Shown here: positions 1 through 7,230 of the stretch, in pieces | Numbering within the stretch: position 1 is the stretch's first letter | Layout of the letters: the number at the start of each line of letters is the position of its first letter | Notes under the pieces: model-generated | What the model was told of the DNA's origin: nothing | The model's database searches: none | What the model saw: only the letters and a program-made list of their open reading frames with translations | Source: Streptosporangium amethystogenes | GTDB taxonomy: Bacteria > Actinomycetota > Actinomycetes > Streptosporangiales > Streptosporangiaceae | NCBI RefSeq assembly: GCF_000721075.1 | Contig: NZ_JOEQ01000007.1 | Coordinates: 62,001-126,000, forward strand | Reading direction: 5' to 3' | Length of the DNA stretch: 64,000 nucleotides | Program-made: the position numbers and the translations under genes

Positions 1-185
1 CCGTAACGGAGCGCCAGAGGTCCCGCGTTCGCCACGATCACCGCTTCCCACCGGGAAACAGTGGCCGAACAGCGAAACGGGAGCTTGACGAGAAATCCTC
101 AAGCCTCTGACTCCAACACAGTGCGAGTTCTCATTACTCAGGAATCACAGCGGGGCCCCGCGGTTTTCGAACCGCGGGGCCCTCG
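1..185. repeat. Direct repeat element, copy 1 (truncated by window edge)
   Basis: This stretch is clearly similar to 915-1107. Shared blocks include GAGAAATCC, AGCCTCTGACTC, CAGTGCGAGTTCTCATT and a terminal GC hairpin with TTCG loop. Similarity looks like roughly three quarters by eye. Copy 2 lies downstream of a 59-residue peptide gene, so copy 1 may be the 3' flank of another such gene lying before position 1; that is inference. Confidence 0.6.
153..182 (+). terminator. GC hairpin with TTCG loop
   Basis: Perfect 13-bp arms (153-165 and 170-182) close a TTCG loop at 166-169. No U tract follows, as is usual in high-GC actinomycetes. It ends repeat copy 1 and probably terminates transcription entering from the left edge. 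Confidence 0.65.
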
Positions 186-646
186 CCCATGCGCCCGGTC
201 TCCGGCATATCACCTCGCCCGTCGTTCTCACCGCCCGCTTTCCACGCCTCGACGCCCGCACGCCAGAGCGGCTCCCGCGGCGTCCGTCAACGCCCACCGG
301 ATCCGGGCGCGGCGGGACACCCCGGAAACGACCTCGGACCGGACCACCCAGGAGGCCGCCGATGCCCCTGCCGCACCCCGTCCCCCACCACACCCGGCAC
401 CCTTCCATCGTCAAAGCACAAATACGACATTAAGTGCATTTCACTTTAAATCAATCAATAAGAGTTCAACATCGACGATAAATATCTAAGGAGATAGCAA
501 AAGCCTTCGATCTCCGTTTATCAGCAGACATGCAAGGAAACTATGACAACCAGGGATGGCTCATCACTTGCTATCTCCGGTAATTCCCGGCCAATTCGGT
601 AAGTGCCGAAAATCGGGGCAACCGATCCTTTCAAGGGGGAAACGCA
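186..646 (+). promoter_or_regulatory. AT-rich leader with 11-bp inverted repeat upstream of peptide gene
   Basis: No convincing gene other than a possible 19-codon frame at 543. From about 420 to 600 the sequence is far more AT-rich than the surroundings. GGAGATAGCAA at 490-500 is exactly complementary to TTGCTATCTCC at 568-578. The left arm includes an AAGGAGAT Shine-Dalgarno-like site (488-495), so a folded transcript would hide it. This looks like the promoter and structured 5' leader of the small gene at 647. Confidence 0.45.
543..602 (+). CDS. Possible 19-residue leader peptide
   Basis: ATG at 543 is preceded by AAGG at 534-537 with 5-nt spacing. The frame runs 19 codons to TAA at 600-602, ending 44 bp before the next start. 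The product begins MTTRDGSSLA and resembles nothing I know. Codons lack the strong GC3 bias of real genes here, so chance is quite possible. The right arm of the 490/568 inverted repeat lies inside it, so its translation would compete with that stem. Confidence 0.2.
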   Translation: MTTRDGSSLAISGNSRPIR

Positions 647-826
647 ATGCCCAAGTTCAAGGGTGTCCACAACAACCGTAACCACCTGGACAACGACAAC
701 CGCAACGAGCGCTTCGAGCCCCTTCGCGTCGAAGAGCGCCGCCGTGAGCGCGACGACAACAACGGCGGCAACAACGGCGGTAACAACGGCGGTAACAACG
801 GCCTTGGCACCCCCCCGGTCTCCTAG
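647..826 (+). CDS. Small Asn/Gly-repeat protein (59 aa)
   Basis: An excellent AAGGGGGA ribosome site (633-640) sits 6 nt before ATG 647. Third codon positions are almost all G or C, supporting real coding. The N-terminal half is Asn-, Arg- and Glu-rich (begins MPKFKGVHNN), followed by four tandem NNGG/NNGL units and the tail GTPPVS. There is no cysteine, signal peptide or membrane segment, so it is probably disordered and cytoplasmic. Family not recognised. It could be a small regulator, an RNA-binding peptide or a ribosomally made precursor peptide, but no modifying enzyme is adjacent. It is flanked by two copies of a terminator-bearing repeat, which suggests a duplicated cassette. Confidence 0.6.
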   Translation: MPKFKGVHNNRNHLDNDNRNERFEPLRVEERRRERDDNNGGNNGGNNGGNNGLGTPPVS

Positions 827-914
827 TCAGCTGACCAGGGACACGCACCTCGATTGGGGTGCGGAACGGCCGGAGGCCGAAACCACGCGGCCGGATCCGC
901 GGTTTCGAGCGGCT

Positions 915-1107
915 TCGGAATCGTGACCGAGAGACAGGACCCCGTATTCGCCATGATCACGGCTTCTCACCGAGAAGCAGCGACCGGGCCTCGAATACTG
1001 GAACTTGAGGAGAAATCCCCGAGCCTCTGACTCTCGACGACAGTGCGAGTTCTCATTTCTCACGAATTGCAGGCGGGGCCCGCGGTTTTCGAACCGCGAG
1101 CCCCGCT
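915..1107. repeat. Direct repeat element, copy 2
   Basis: This copy matches 1-185 in order and spacing, including the CTTGAGGAGAAATCC, GAGCCTCTGACTC and CAGTGCGAGTTCTCATT blocks and the end hairpin. The copies are about 915 bp apart. The conserved non-coding blocks ahead of the hairpin could be an sRNA body or a conserved 3' UTR. Confidence 0.6.
1073..1106 (+). terminator. GC hairpin with TTCG loop
   Basis: Arms 1073-1087 and 1092-1106 pair with a single C/A mismatch around a TTCG loop. This is the counterpart of the hairpin at 153-182 and terminates the 59-residue peptide transcript. Confidence 0.65.
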
Positions 1108-1411
1108 GTGATGTTCGGCCCCACCGCCCTCCCCTCTCCCTCGGACATCAGCCGAGCGGCCCCCAGCCCGCCCCGGCCACCTGGCACCAATGTGACCGCA
1201 TCCAGCCATATATCGAACACATGTTCCAAAATATCGCTGGAAAATGTAAAGCGCCGCCAATGCCGCAGGCACCGCCATGGGCAATCCGATGCCGCGTCTT
1301 TCTCGGCGCGCGGCATCCGAGGTCGTACGCTGGGCGTTGTCCGACGTTTGCAGGAGCCGGGTCAGGACAGGAAACGTGCCGAAGCCCGGATGACGACAGG
1401 GGATGTCAGAC

Positions 1412-1714
1412 ATGAACCCGCACGGCGACAGAGAGCACGGGAGAACGGTCGACGATCCGTCCGAGGAGATCTCGATCGAGACACCCGAGGCCGACGCCGC
1501 CGAGCAGCGCCGGTCGGCACGTGAGGGCGGCTCCGACTCGTCTCCCGACCTCTCCGCGGAGGCGGAGGTCGACCCCGCGGACGCCGCCGAGCAGAATCGG
1601 ACCGCGCGTGAGGAAGACGAGGAGTGGCCGGATACGGTTCCCATGGAAGCCGATCCCGCCGACACCTTCGAACAGCGCCGCACGGTCGAGCTCGATGAGG
1701 ACGATTATCGCTGA
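1412..1714 (+). CDS. Small acidic repeat protein (100 aa)
   Basis: The protein is strongly acidic and low in hydrophobic residues, with three imperfect repeats: PEADAAEQRR, VDPADAAEQNR and ADPADTFEQRR. It ends in VELDEDDYR. Proteins with this DPADAAEQ motif recur in Streptosporangiaceae, by recollection; no function is established. I chose ATG 1412 because AGGGG at 1398-1402 is well spaced from it. An in-frame ATG at 1403 lies directly on that ribosome site. No signal peptide or membrane segment is present. The Asp/Glu-rich repeats suggest a disordered protein that binds basic partners. Confidence 0.7.
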   Translation: MNPHGDREHGRTVDDPSEEISIETPEADAAEQRRSAREGGSDSSPDLSAEAEVDPADAAEQNRTAREEDEEWPDTVPMEADPADTFEQRRTVELDEDDYR

Positions 1715-1774
1715 CCCGTGTTACCCGCGCGTAGGATGGCCCCAGACGCCAGGAGTTTCACCGGAGGAGACCAC

Positions 1775-2404
1775 GTGACCGCTACCCCGGACGCCAAGCC
1801 CCGGGGCACCCGGCTGCCCCGGACAGCCCGCCGCCGCCAGCTGCTCAGTGCGGCGCAGGAGGTCTTCGTGGAGAACGGCTACCACGCGGCCGCGATGGAT
1901 GAGATCGCCGAGCGGGCCGGGGTCAGCAAGCCCGTCCTCTACCAGCACTTCCCCGGCAAGCAGGATCTCTATCTGGCCCTGCTCGACCTGCATGTGGACG
2001 ACCTGATCACCCGCTGCCGCGACGCCCTCGCCTCCACCACGGACAACAAGCAGCGTGTCCAGGCCGCGATCGGCGCGTTCTTCGACTTCGTCTCCAGCCA
2101 GGGTGAGGCCTTCCGGCTGGTGTTCGAGTCGGACCTGCGCAACGCCGCCCCGGTCCGCCAGCGCATGGAGCGCAACCTCCGGGAGAGCGCCGAGATGATC
2201 AGCCAGGTCATCCAGGAGGACACCGGCTGCTCCAGCGACGAGGCGCGCCTGCTGGGCGTCGGGCTGGTCGGGATGGCCGAGGTCAGCGCGCGTTACTGGA
2301 TCAGCAGCAACGGCTCCATCCCCAAGGACGCGGCCACCCAGCTCATCGCGCGTCTGTCGTGGCGCGGCATCTCCGGTTTCCCCCGCACCGTCGCCGACCA
2401 CTGA
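1775..2404 (+). CDS. TetR/AcrR-family transcriptional regulator (209 aa)
   Basis: The N-terminal helix-turn-helix is complete: RRRQLLSAAQEVFVENGYH, then MDEIAERAGVSKPVLYQHFPGKQDLY at about residues 20-65. The remainder is an all-helical ligand and dimer domain. GTG 1775 is chosen because GGAGGAGA at 1763-1770 precedes it. It is 60 bp after the acidic protein and about 110 bp before DUF3107. TetR followed by DUF3107, ferritin-like protein and RhlE helicase matches the order around M. tuberculosis Rv3208-Rv3211. Effector and targets are unknown. Confidence 0.9.
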   Translation: MTATPDAKPRGTRLPRTARRRQLLSAAQEVFVENGYHAAAMDEIAERAGVSKPVLYQHFPGKQDLYLALLDLHVDDLITRCRDALASTTDNKQRVQAAIGAFFDFVSSQGEAFRLVFESDLRNAAPVRQRMERNLRESAEMISQVIQEDTGCSSDEARLLGVGLVGMAEVSARYWISSNGSIPKDAATQLIARLSWRGISGFPRTVADH

Positions 2405-2513
2405 GAACGCCCCGTGGCCACGGGACCTCTGTTCGCTTGGCGCGATCAACCGGCGCGTCGGACCTTCGATGGGGTGACCATGGGACGAGCAACCCTCATC
2501 GAAAGGGAGCAGG

Positions 2514-2744
2514 ATGGAAATCAAGATCGGCGTACGTTCCGTGCACCGTGAACTCGTAGTGGAGACCGACCTCACGGCCGACCAGGTCGAGAGCGAGATC
2601 AGCGCCGCCCTCGCGTCCAGCGCCGGTGTCTTCACCATTACCGACGTCGGTGGCCGGAAGGTCATCGTCCCGATCGCGTCACTCGGCTTCATCGAGATCG
2701 GTGGGGAGGCGATGCGTCCCGTCGGCTTCGGCGGCACGCTCTGA
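2514..2744 (+). CDS. DUF3107 family protein (76 aa)
   Basis: A compact soluble protein starting MEIKIGVRSVHREL and ending in GFGGTL; the whole length matches DUF3107, typified by M. tuberculosis Rv3208A (TB9.4). A strong AAAGGGAG ribosome site lies just upstream. Function is unknown. It sits directly downstream of the TetR gene, the usual place for this family, and may be co-transcribed with it. Confidence 0.88.
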   Translation: MEIKIGVRSVHRELVVETDLTADQVESEISAALASSAGVFTITDVGGRKVIVPIASLGFIEIGGEAMRPVGFGGTL

Positions 2745-3343
2745 CGGACCCCGAGGCTCGCGCCAGATCGTCGTCCCCCGCCGACACGGCGCGGTCCGCG
2801 GATCTGGCGTGAGCACCGGCGCCGGGTGACCCACCCCCTACCGAGGGCGCCAGACGGCCCGGCACCCGTCCCTTCGGGCTCAGAAACGCCCGTCCCCCCA
2901 TGTGCCCGAGCACTCGTCCCGCTCGCCGAACCCGCAGCAGCGCGGACGTCTGACCCGGCGGAGATGCTCCTGGCCCCGGCCGACGGCCGGACACCCCGCG
3001 CCTCCTCTGCGTAACACGGGACGCGAGGTCCAGCGGTTCGGCCCACATCTCGTCAAGGAACTGCCATAGCGGCGCGAGGCCCTCATGTCTCGCACGCTAC
3101 CGCTGTTCGGCGCCCCACGCGTCTTGATCCGCGGGACCGGTTTCCCTGCTCCGCCTCCGCGAACAGGTCCAGGACCGGCCCAGCAGCCGCTCCAGCGGCC
3201 GGTCCGGAGGTGGAGGACACGCCCCGAACGGCCGTCCGGCCCCCGTACCGGGAGCCTGGAGCCGGAAGACCGGCCGCGCAGCCGGTGACACGCCCCGGGC
3301 GGGGCGGCCCCGCTCCCCGCGCCGGAGAGCCGGAGCCTGCGGC
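2745..3343. other. Gene-free convergent interval
   Basis: The 599 bp lie between converging DUF3107 and ferritin-like genes. Frames here lack the codon bias of real genes and have no homology I recognise. The only structure noted is the inverted repeat at 2761-2809. Confidence 0.55.
2761..2809 (+). terminator. Possible terminator after DUF3107
   Basis: CGCCAGATC (2761-2769) is exactly complementary to GATCTGGCG (2801-2809), enclosing 31 nt. It lies 16 bp after the DUF3107 stop. The long loop makes it a weaker candidate than other hairpins in the window. Confidence 0.35.
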
Positions 3344-3982
3344 TCACAGCCCCAGAGCGGCCATCCGGTCGCCGTGCTTCTCGGTCAGCCGGGCGAACAT
3401 CCGGCCGATGTCCTCCCCCGCCGCCTCCACCAGCAGTGCCGCGAGCTCCGGTCTGGCCGCGGCCACGTGCTGTCCCTGGCTCAGCGCCTCCCCGACCAGC
3501 CGCCTGGCCCACAGCGCCAGCCGCCCCGCCTGCCTGGGGTCCTCCTGAAGCGCCGCGCCCACCCTCTCGACGGCGAACTGCGACCGCCCCTCGTCGGCGA
3601 GAACCTCCTCGACGAGGTTCCGCGTCCGGTCGTCCACGCCGATGGCCGCCTCACGGTAGAAGTCGAGCGCGATCCCGGTGCCCACATACGCCTTCACCAG
3701 AGCCTCCAGCCAGTCTCCGGGGGCGGTCTGGGCATGCCAGTCGTCCAGTGGCCCCACGAAGGGCGCCATCGCCTCCTCGGGATCCACCCCGAGGTCGGCC
3801 AGCCGGTCGCGGAGCAGCTCGAAGTGCGCGTACTCAGCCGCCGCGAGGCCTCCGAGGGCCGCCCGATCGGTCAGTGAGGGGGCATACCGCGTGGCGTCCT
3901 CGGCGAGTCTGAGGAACGCCGTCAGCTCGGCGTAGGCCAGAACACCGAGCAGGTCGGGGACACCGGGAGGGGAATCACTCAT
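3344..3982 (-). CDS. Ferritin-like fold protein (212 aa)
   Basis: An all-helical protein with spaced metal-ligand-type residues, as in EYAHFELLRDRL near residue 50 and the later ADEGRSQFAVERV. It fits the actinobacterial ferritin-like family related to tRNA hydroxylase MiaE and represented at the Rv3210c locus. Whether it is a hydroxylase or an iron-binding stress protein cannot be decided. Its ATG (CAT at 3980-3982) overlaps an ATG on the other strand. It is divergent from the helicase gene, with ~280 bp between the two starts. Confidence 0.75.
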   Translation of the reverse strand: MSDSPPGVPDLLGVLAYAELTAFLRLAEDATRYAPSLTDRAALGGLAAAEYAHFELLRDRLADLGVDPEEAMAPFVGPLDDWHAQTAPGDWLEALVKAYVGTGIALDFYREAAIGVDDRTRNLVEEVLADEGRSQFAVERVGAALQEDPRQAGRLALWARRLVGEALSQGQHVAAARPELAALLVEAAGEDIGRMFARLTEKHGDRMAALGL

Positions 3983-4059
3983 GGAGGCAGCCTACGATCT
4001 GATCGACCTCGCGATTCACCGGGAATACGAAGAAATCGGTTCTCCGTTGTGGTATCGAG

Positions 4060-4261
4060 TACACTGCTCTGTGAAAGTGCGACCGCACCGTGTTAATCCG
4101 GGATATCCACTCCCGGACGCCCCCAAAAGTCGGCGTGACGCCGCAGCGGTCGCTGATGACATGAGAAGGCTGGACCTTCCGCGAGGACCCGGCACGGGGA
4201 ACACGTTTTCTGCCCGTGGTCCCGGCAGTCCTGCCTTCAACGGAGATTTAGGCAGGCCAAG
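4060..4261 (+). promoter_or_regulatory. Helicase promoter/leader with overlapping upstream reading frame
   Basis: TACACT at 4060-4065 is a plausible -10. The downstream leader can form hairpins at 4097-4102/4112-4117 (TCCGGG/CCCGGA) and around 4165-4179 (GAAGG/CCTTC). An open frame through 4161 ends at TGA 4263-4265 and overlaps the CTG helicase start (4262-4264) as CTGA, which would allow translational coupling. DEAD-box helicase genes often have regulated leaders; that this one is regulated is inference. Confidence 0.4.
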
Positions 4262-6190
4262 CTGACGACGTTCCGAGACCTCGGAGTCACCCCAGAGATC
4301 GCCGATGCCCTTGAGACCGAGGGCATCATCGCGCCGTTCCCGATCCAGGAAATGGCACTCCCCCTGGCCCTCAACGGCCAGGACATCATCGGCCAGGCGC
4401 GTACCGGCACCGGCAAGACCTACGCCTTCGGCGTGGCGATGCTGCAGCGTGTCGGCAAGCCGAGGAAGAACCGCAAGAAGCCCCGCGGGCTGGTCGTGGT
4501 ACCGACCCGTGAGCTCGCCGTCCAGGTCACCGAGGACCTCGTGACGGCGGCCGGCAAGCTCGGCTCGCGGATCCTCACCGTGTACGGCGGGCGCGCCTAC
4601 GAACCCCAGATCGAGGCGCTCAAGCAGGGGGTCGACGTCATCGTCGGCACCCCGGGCCGCCTGCTCGACCTGGTCAAGCAGAAACACCTCGACCTCAGCC
4701 AGATCGGGACTCTCGTCCTCGACGAGGCCGACCGGATGCTCGACCTGGGCTTCCTGCCCGACATCGAGCGCATCATCAAGCTCATCCCGGCGGAGCGGCA
4801 GACGATGCTGTTCTCCGCGACCCTGCCGGGCGAGATCGTCGCCCTGTCCAGGCGTTACCTCACCCGCCCCACCCATGTGCGGGCCGAGAACAACGACGCC
4901 GAGGCCGAGGCGACCCCGCAGACGACCCAGTTCGTCTGGCGCACGCACCGGATGGACAAGATCGAGATCGTCGGCCGCCTGCTGCAGTGCGATGGCCGCG
5001 GGCTCACAATGATCTTCTGTGAGACCAAGCGCGCCTGCGACATGGTCGTCGAGCAGCTCAAGGAGCGCGGCTTCGCCGCCGCGGCCGTCCACGGCGACCT
5101 CGGTCAGGGCCAGCGCGAGCAGGCCCTGCGGGCCTTCCGCAACGGCAAGATCGACGTACTGGTCGCGACGGACGTCGCGGCACGCGGCATCGATGTCGAC
5201 GACGTCACCCACGTCGTCAACTACGACTGCCCGCAGGACGAGAAGGCGTACGTACACCGGATCGGCCGTACCGGCCGGGCCGGCAAGACGGGTGTCGCGG
5301 TGACCTTCGTCGAGTGGGAGGACCTCACTCGCTGGAAGGTCATCAACAACGCGCTCTCGCTCTCCTTCCCCGAGCCGGTCGAGACCTACTCGACCTCCCC
5401 GCACGTCTTCAGCGATCTGGGCATTCCCGAGGGCACCAAGGGCGTGCTGCCGCGCGCCAACCGCTCCCGGGCGGGCCTGGCCGCAGAGGAGGTCGAGGAT
5501 CTCGGCGAGACCGGGCGAATCCGCTCCCGCTCTCCCCGCAAGGGGCGTGAGGACGATCGTGAGGAGCGTCGTGAGCGTCCGGCACGCACGTCCCGCGAGC
5601 GCCGTCGCACTCGCGGCGGCCGTACCGGCGAGGAGATCTCCACGCCGGTCACGGCCGAGGAGGTCCAGCCCGCTGAGTCCCCTGTCGTCGAGATCGCTGA
5701 GGTGGAGACGGACGTGGCACCCCGCAAGGACAGCCGTGACGACCAGTACGCCGCCGAGGCCGCGCCCCGCCGGGGCCGTGCCCGCAGGGCCGGGCTGAAC
5801 CCCGAGGTGAGCCTCGTCGGGAAGTCCGAGGCTCCGGCTCACCCCGATTCCACGACGGACGAGCCGGTCCGCAGGCAGCGCCGTGCCAGGCGCGAGCAAG
5901 TGGCCGAGCTCCCCTCGTGGAGCGAGGAGCCGGTGGCGGAGTTCACGACGGACGTGGAGGACGACATGGCCGAACACTGGGACGACGAACCCGCGGCGGA
6001 GGTCTCCGGGCCCCGGCCGCAGCCCGAGAAGATCATTCCGCCGAGCCCGTTCGCGGTGATCTTCAAGTCTCCGGACCTGGCGTCGGACGACGACGAGATC
6101 GCCCCCTCGGCGGCCTCCGAGCGCGTGCAGAGCCGCCGCCGTCCGCAGATACGCGGACAGCAACGAGGGCCTCGTCGCCCGAACCAGTAG
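4262..6190 (+). CDS. rhlE: DEAD-box ATP-dependent RNA helicase, RhlE type (642 aa)
   Basis: All helicase motifs are present in order: Q motif with FPIQ, ARTGTGKT (I), PTRELAVQ (Ia), TPGR (Ib), DEAD (II), SAT (III), ATDVAARGIDV (V), HRIGRTGRAG (VI). A ~230-residue charged, low-complexity tail rich in Arg/Glu follows and probably binds RNA. It unwinds RNA duplexes using ATP, for example in ribosome assembly or decay. Homologs begin with a TTFR..LG.. segment just before the Q motif. Here that segment is encoded only from CTG 4262; no ATG, GTG or TTG lies in frame between the stop at 4157 and the ATG at 4352, which falls inside the Q motif. CTG is therefore the best start, with AGGCAGG at 4250-4256 as ribosome site. 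Confidence 0.9.
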   Translation: MTTFRDLGVTPEIADALETEGIIAPFPIQEMALPLALNGQDIIGQARTGTGKTYAFGVAMLQRVGKPRKNRKKPRGLVVVPTRELAVQVTEDLVTAAGKLGSRILTVYGGRAYEPQIEALKQGVDVIVGTPGRLLDLVKQKHLDLSQIGTLVLDEADRMLDLGFLPDIERIIKLIPAERQTMLFSATLPGEIVALSRRYLTRPTHVRAENNDAEAEATPQTTQFVWRTHRMDKIEIVGRLLQCDGRGLTMIFCETKRACDMVVEQLKERGFAAAAVHGDLGQGQREQALRAFRNGKIDVLVATDVAARGIDVDDVTHVVNYDCPQDEKAYVHRIGRTGRAGKTGVAVTFVEWEDLTRWKVINNALSLSFPEPVETYSTSPHVFSDLGIPEGTKGVLPRANRSRAGLAAEEVEDLGETGRIRSRSPRKGREDDREERRERPARTSRERRRTRGGRTGEEISTPVTAEEVQPAESPVVEIAEVETDVAPRKDSRDDQYAAEAAPRRGRARRAGLNPEVSLVGKSEAPAHPDSTTDEPVRRQRRARREQVAELPSWSEEPVAEFTTDVEDDMAEHWDDEPAAEVSGPRPQPEKIIPPSPFAVIFKSPDLASDDDEIAPSAASERVQSRRRPQIRGQQRGPRRPNQ

Positions 6191-6200
6191 TAACAACACC

Positions 6201-6236
6201 AAAAGGGGCGCGACCGTACCGGGTGGCGCCCCTTTT
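6201..6236 (+). terminator. Rho-independent terminator after rhlE
   Basis: AAAAGGGGCGC (6201-6211) pairs perfectly with GCGCCCCTTTT (6226-6236), 10 bp after the helicase stop. It ends in a short T run, making it the most classical terminator in the window. Confidence 0.85.
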
Positions 6237-6289
6237 CGCGCTCCCGGACGCACGGAGCGATGTCATCAAGAGAGGTATCGTGGGGCCAC

Positions 6290-7162
6290 GTGAGTACGCC
6301 GCGTTTTCTGACCATGCCTCCTGGCGTCCGCTCTCGCCAGATCGAGACGACGGTGGGCGCCTTCGCCGCCCTGGAGGCCCTGCCCGTCAGCGGCATTCCC
6401 GAGCGCTGGCCGGCCCTGCTGGTCCCCGGCCTGACGGGGAGCAAGGAAGACTTCATCGCGGTGCTGCAGACGCTCGCCCAGTCCGGCCGCCAGGTCATCG
6501 CGATCGACATGCGAGGCCAGTTCGAGTCGAACGGCCCTGACGACAGGAGCGCCTACAGTTGCGCCGCGCTCGGCAACGACATCGACGTCCTGGCCCAGGT
6601 GATCGGCCACGGAGGCCCGATCCACCTGGTCGGCCACTCCTTCGGCGGCCTGGTCACCCGGGAGGCGGTCATCGACGGCCGTACCCGGTTCGGGTCCTAC
6701 ACGCTCATGAGCTCCGGACCCGCCGCGATCGTCGGGCCCCGCGAGCGCGCGGGCCGCATCATGATCTCGGAACTGCCCGACCTCGGTCTGGAGCACCTGT
6801 GGCACAACCGGATGGAGCCCGAGGCCCTGTCCGCCGGGGTCTCCGACGAGATCATCGCCTTCCTGCGCAAGCGACTGTTCGCCAACTCGCCCACCGGCAT
6901 GTACACGATGACCGAGGAGGTGCTCTCCGCGCCTGACCGGTGCGACGAGCTCACCCAGGTCGATGTCGCCACCCTGGTCCTGTACGGCGAGCACGACGAC
7001 GGCTGGCCGCCGCATATGCAGTCCGAGATGGCCCGCCGGCTGGACGCCGACTGCGTGGTGGTCCCTGGCGCGGCCCACTCCCCCGCGGTGGAGGCCCCGG
7101 AGACCACGGCCGCCGCGCTCATCCGTTTCTGGAACGCCGCGGAGAGGCGGCCGAGAAGCTGA
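6290..7162 (+). CDS. Alpha/beta hydrolase (290 aa)
   Basis: Typical alpha/beta-hydrolase order: VPGLTGSKEDF oxyanion region, DMRGQFES, nucleophile elbow GHSFGG (Ser), late acid in LYGEHDDGWP, and catalytic His in VPGAAHSP. It is a soluble esterase/lipase-type enzyme of unknown substrate. GTG 6290 gives a normal N-terminus (STPRFLTMPPGVR). An in-frame ATG at 6260 is possible but has a poorly spaced ribosome site. It lies between the rhlE terminator and the oxygenase gene and is probably its own unit. Confidence 0.85.
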   Translation: MSTPRFLTMPPGVRSRQIETTVGAFAALEALPVSGIPERWPALLVPGLTGSKEDFIAVLQTLAQSGRQVIAIDMRGQFESNGPDDRSAYSCAALGNDIDVLAQVIGHGGPIHLVGHSFGGLVTREAVIDGRTRFGSYTLMSSGPAAIVGPRERAGRIMISELPDLGLEHLWHNRMEPEALSAGVSDEIIAFLRKRLFANSPTGMYTMTEEVLSAPDRCDELTQVDVATLVLYGEHDDGWPPHMQSEMARRLDADCVVVPGAAHSPAVEAPETTAAALIRFWNAAERRPRS

Positions 7163-7190
7163 CCTGGGATTTCCCGCTGACGGGGCCCTG

Positions 7191-7220
7191 TTGGACGGGC
7201 CGTCGAATGTCATGTAATGA
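7191..7220 (+). promoter_or_regulatory. Promoter of a probably leaderless transcript
   Basis: TTGGAC (7191-7196) and TAATGA (7215-7220) are separated by 18 bp. A start of transcription about 7-11 nt after the -10 falls at or just before ATG 7231, which lacks a ribosome site. This is the pattern of leaderless genes common in actinobacteria. Confidence 0.45.
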
Positions 7221-7230
7221 TTTACTTACT

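Larger units (their letters stand above)
827..1411. other. Gene-free stretch holding repeat copy 2
   Basis: No credible gene. It contains the second repeat copy (915-1107) and its terminator. The remaining ~300 bp before 1412 includes an AT-richer piece around 1195-1245 that probably holds the promoter of the acidic protein gene; no clear -10/-35 pair was found. Confidence 0.5.

Noticed and set aside
137..185. TTCGAA-containing hairpin region considered as tRNA T-arm
   Set aside because: No cloverleaf, anticodon arm or acceptor pairing can be formed; it is a simple terminator hairpin.
3981..4265. 94-codon frame ending at the helicase start
   Set aside because: No ribosome site and no recognisable protein. 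Kept only as a possible coupling element for the CTG start, not as a gene.
4016..6253. 745-codon open frame on the minus strand opposite the helicase
   Set aside because: It is the antisense mirror of a verified DEAD-box gene. The composition is that of a high-GC shadow frame, with no domain recognised.
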